A model generated the notes under the pieces. It ran no database searches. It was not told the DNA's origin and saw nothing but the letters and a program-made list of their open reading frames with translations. Source: Acidovorax sp. FJL06 (GTDB lineage Bacteria; Pseudomonadota; Gammaproteobacteria; Burkholderiales; Burkholderiaceae_C). Taken from it: a stretch of DNA of 64,000 bases. Positions within the stretch are counted from its first letter, which is position 1. Each line of letters begins with the position of its first letter. Positions 63,579-64,000 of this stretch are shown here, piece by piece. The translations under genes and the position numbers were made by a program. Where the stretch lies: positions 1 to 64,000 of the forward strand of contig NZ_QAJR01000029.1 in NCBI RefSeq assembly GCF_003852545.1, written 5' to 3'.

Positions 63579-63910
63579 CCCGCGCCATTGCCAAAGTGAA
63601 GGCCTGCACCACCATGCAGGACGTGCGCCGCGAAGTGAATGCGCTGGACGACGTGCTGGTGCCTCTGCTGGTAGAGCGCGTGGGCTACATGACCCAGGCG
63701 GCCCGCATCAAGCAAGGTGTGGAACAGGTGCGCGACGAAGCGCGCATCGAGGCCATCGTGGCCCGCGTGCGTGAGCGCGCCCAGGCCGAAGGCGGCGACG
63801 CCGATGTGATGGAAGCCATCTACCGCAGCCTCATGGAGGCCTGCATTGCCTATGAACACCGCGAGTTCGCCCGTCTGCGCGAGCCCGCCCTTGCCGGGAG
63901 CGCCGCATGA
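63575..63910 (+). CDS. Chorismate mutase (AroQ type)
   Basis: 111 residues, all helical: [69 protein letters not shown]. The R, R, K and E positions of the AroQ site are visible. It also resembles isochorismate pyruvate lyase (PchB). It would convert chorismate to prephenate, a reaction competing with the TrpE and TrpG genes that flank it. Coupled to both by 4-bp overlaps. Confidence 0.88.
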   Translation: MTRAIAKVKACTTMQDVRREVNALDDVLVPLLVERVGYMTQAARIKQGVEQVRDEARIEAIVARVRERAQAEGGDADVMEAIYRSLMEACIAYEHREFARLREPALAGSAA

Positions 63911-64000
63911 AACTCTTGATGGTCGATAACTACGACAGCTTCACCTACAACATCGTCCAGTACTTTGGTGAACTGGGTGCCGAGGTCGAGGTTTTCCGCA
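63907..64000 (+). CDS. trpG: Anthranilate synthase component II (partial, cut by window end)
   Basis: The first 31 codons are present: [20 protein letters not shown], then [20 protein letters not shown] is the start of every TrpG-type glutamine amidotransferase. The catalytic triad lies beyond the window. The start overlaps the chorismate mutase stop. Confidence 0.95.
   Translation, partial: MKLLMVDNYDSFTYNIVQYFGELGAEVEVFR

Overview
The window is a high-GC, gene-dense stretch of a betaproteobacterial chromosome, most likely from the Comamonadaceae (Acidovorax or a close relative). This rests on several things. The TrpE N-terminus begins at a GTG and reads ITELEFKSLASEGYNRIPL. The gene sets argS / SPOR / dsbA, lptA-lptB-rpoN, and Gcr-apaG-rpe next to gph-trpE-trpG are typical of the order. 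A short palindrome with arms related to AGCTGCTAGCGCTT recurs through the window. I recognise this palindrome from Acidovorax-type genomes from memory, not from a search. No rRNA, tRNA, CRISPR array, intact insertion sequence or prophage was seen.

Layout. 1-3.2 kb: class II glutamine amidotransferase, DHA2 drug exporter, 4-OT tautomerase and a CWC zinc-ribbon-like protein. 3.2-7.6 kb: malate synthase G, divergent from a long acyl-CoA:carboxylate CoA-transferase. 7.7-16.9 kb: LysR regulator, LuxR-type response regulator, a MazG-like/PIN fusion protein, a hybrid histidine kinase with a DctB-like sensor, a MITE-like element, a periplasmic binding protein and the C4-dicarboxylate transporter DctA. 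17-27.5 kb: housekeeping genes (psiF, argS, SPOR protein, dsbA, lptAB, rpoN, a DUF4124-glutaredoxin fusion, a thioesterase and an RNA methyltransferase). 27.4-28.5 kb: an orphan PIN toxin-like gene and a CcdAB pair with its operator. 28.5-35 kb: a small kinase translationally coupled to an FMN glutamate-synthase-like protein, a UPF0149/SEC-C protein, a lower-GC aminoglycoside-phosphotransferase-like gene, an NTF2-like protein and a haloacetate-dehalogenase-like hydrolase. 35-44.6 kb: pncC-pgpA and thiL, which are neighbours in many proteobacteria, here separated by an accessory redox block. 44.7-52 kb: LysR/tautomerase, YbdK and an antiporter, the Gcr membrane protein, apaG and rpe. 52-64 kb: a two-component system divergent from an SPFH plus SH3 pair, gph, an IS110 remnant, a chemotaxis receptor, a chalcone-isomerase-like protein, and trpE / chorismate mutase / trpG (cut by the window end) behind a possible trp leader peptide.

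The signals most worth following are these. (1) Copies of the dyad repeat lie inside rpoN, the RNA methyltransferase gene, thiL and pncC, with a half copy in gph, always in frame but read in different frames, much like Rickettsia palindromic elements. (2) The MazG-like/PIN fusion has lost two of its four expected metal-binding acids and is bracketed by the same repeat. (3) The sensor kinase / regulator / SPFH / SH3 module is wedged between rpe and gph. (4) A 273-bp structured element with perfect 29-bp terminal inverted repeats supplies the stop codon of the neighbouring gene. (5) A possible leaderless trp attenuator precedes trpE.
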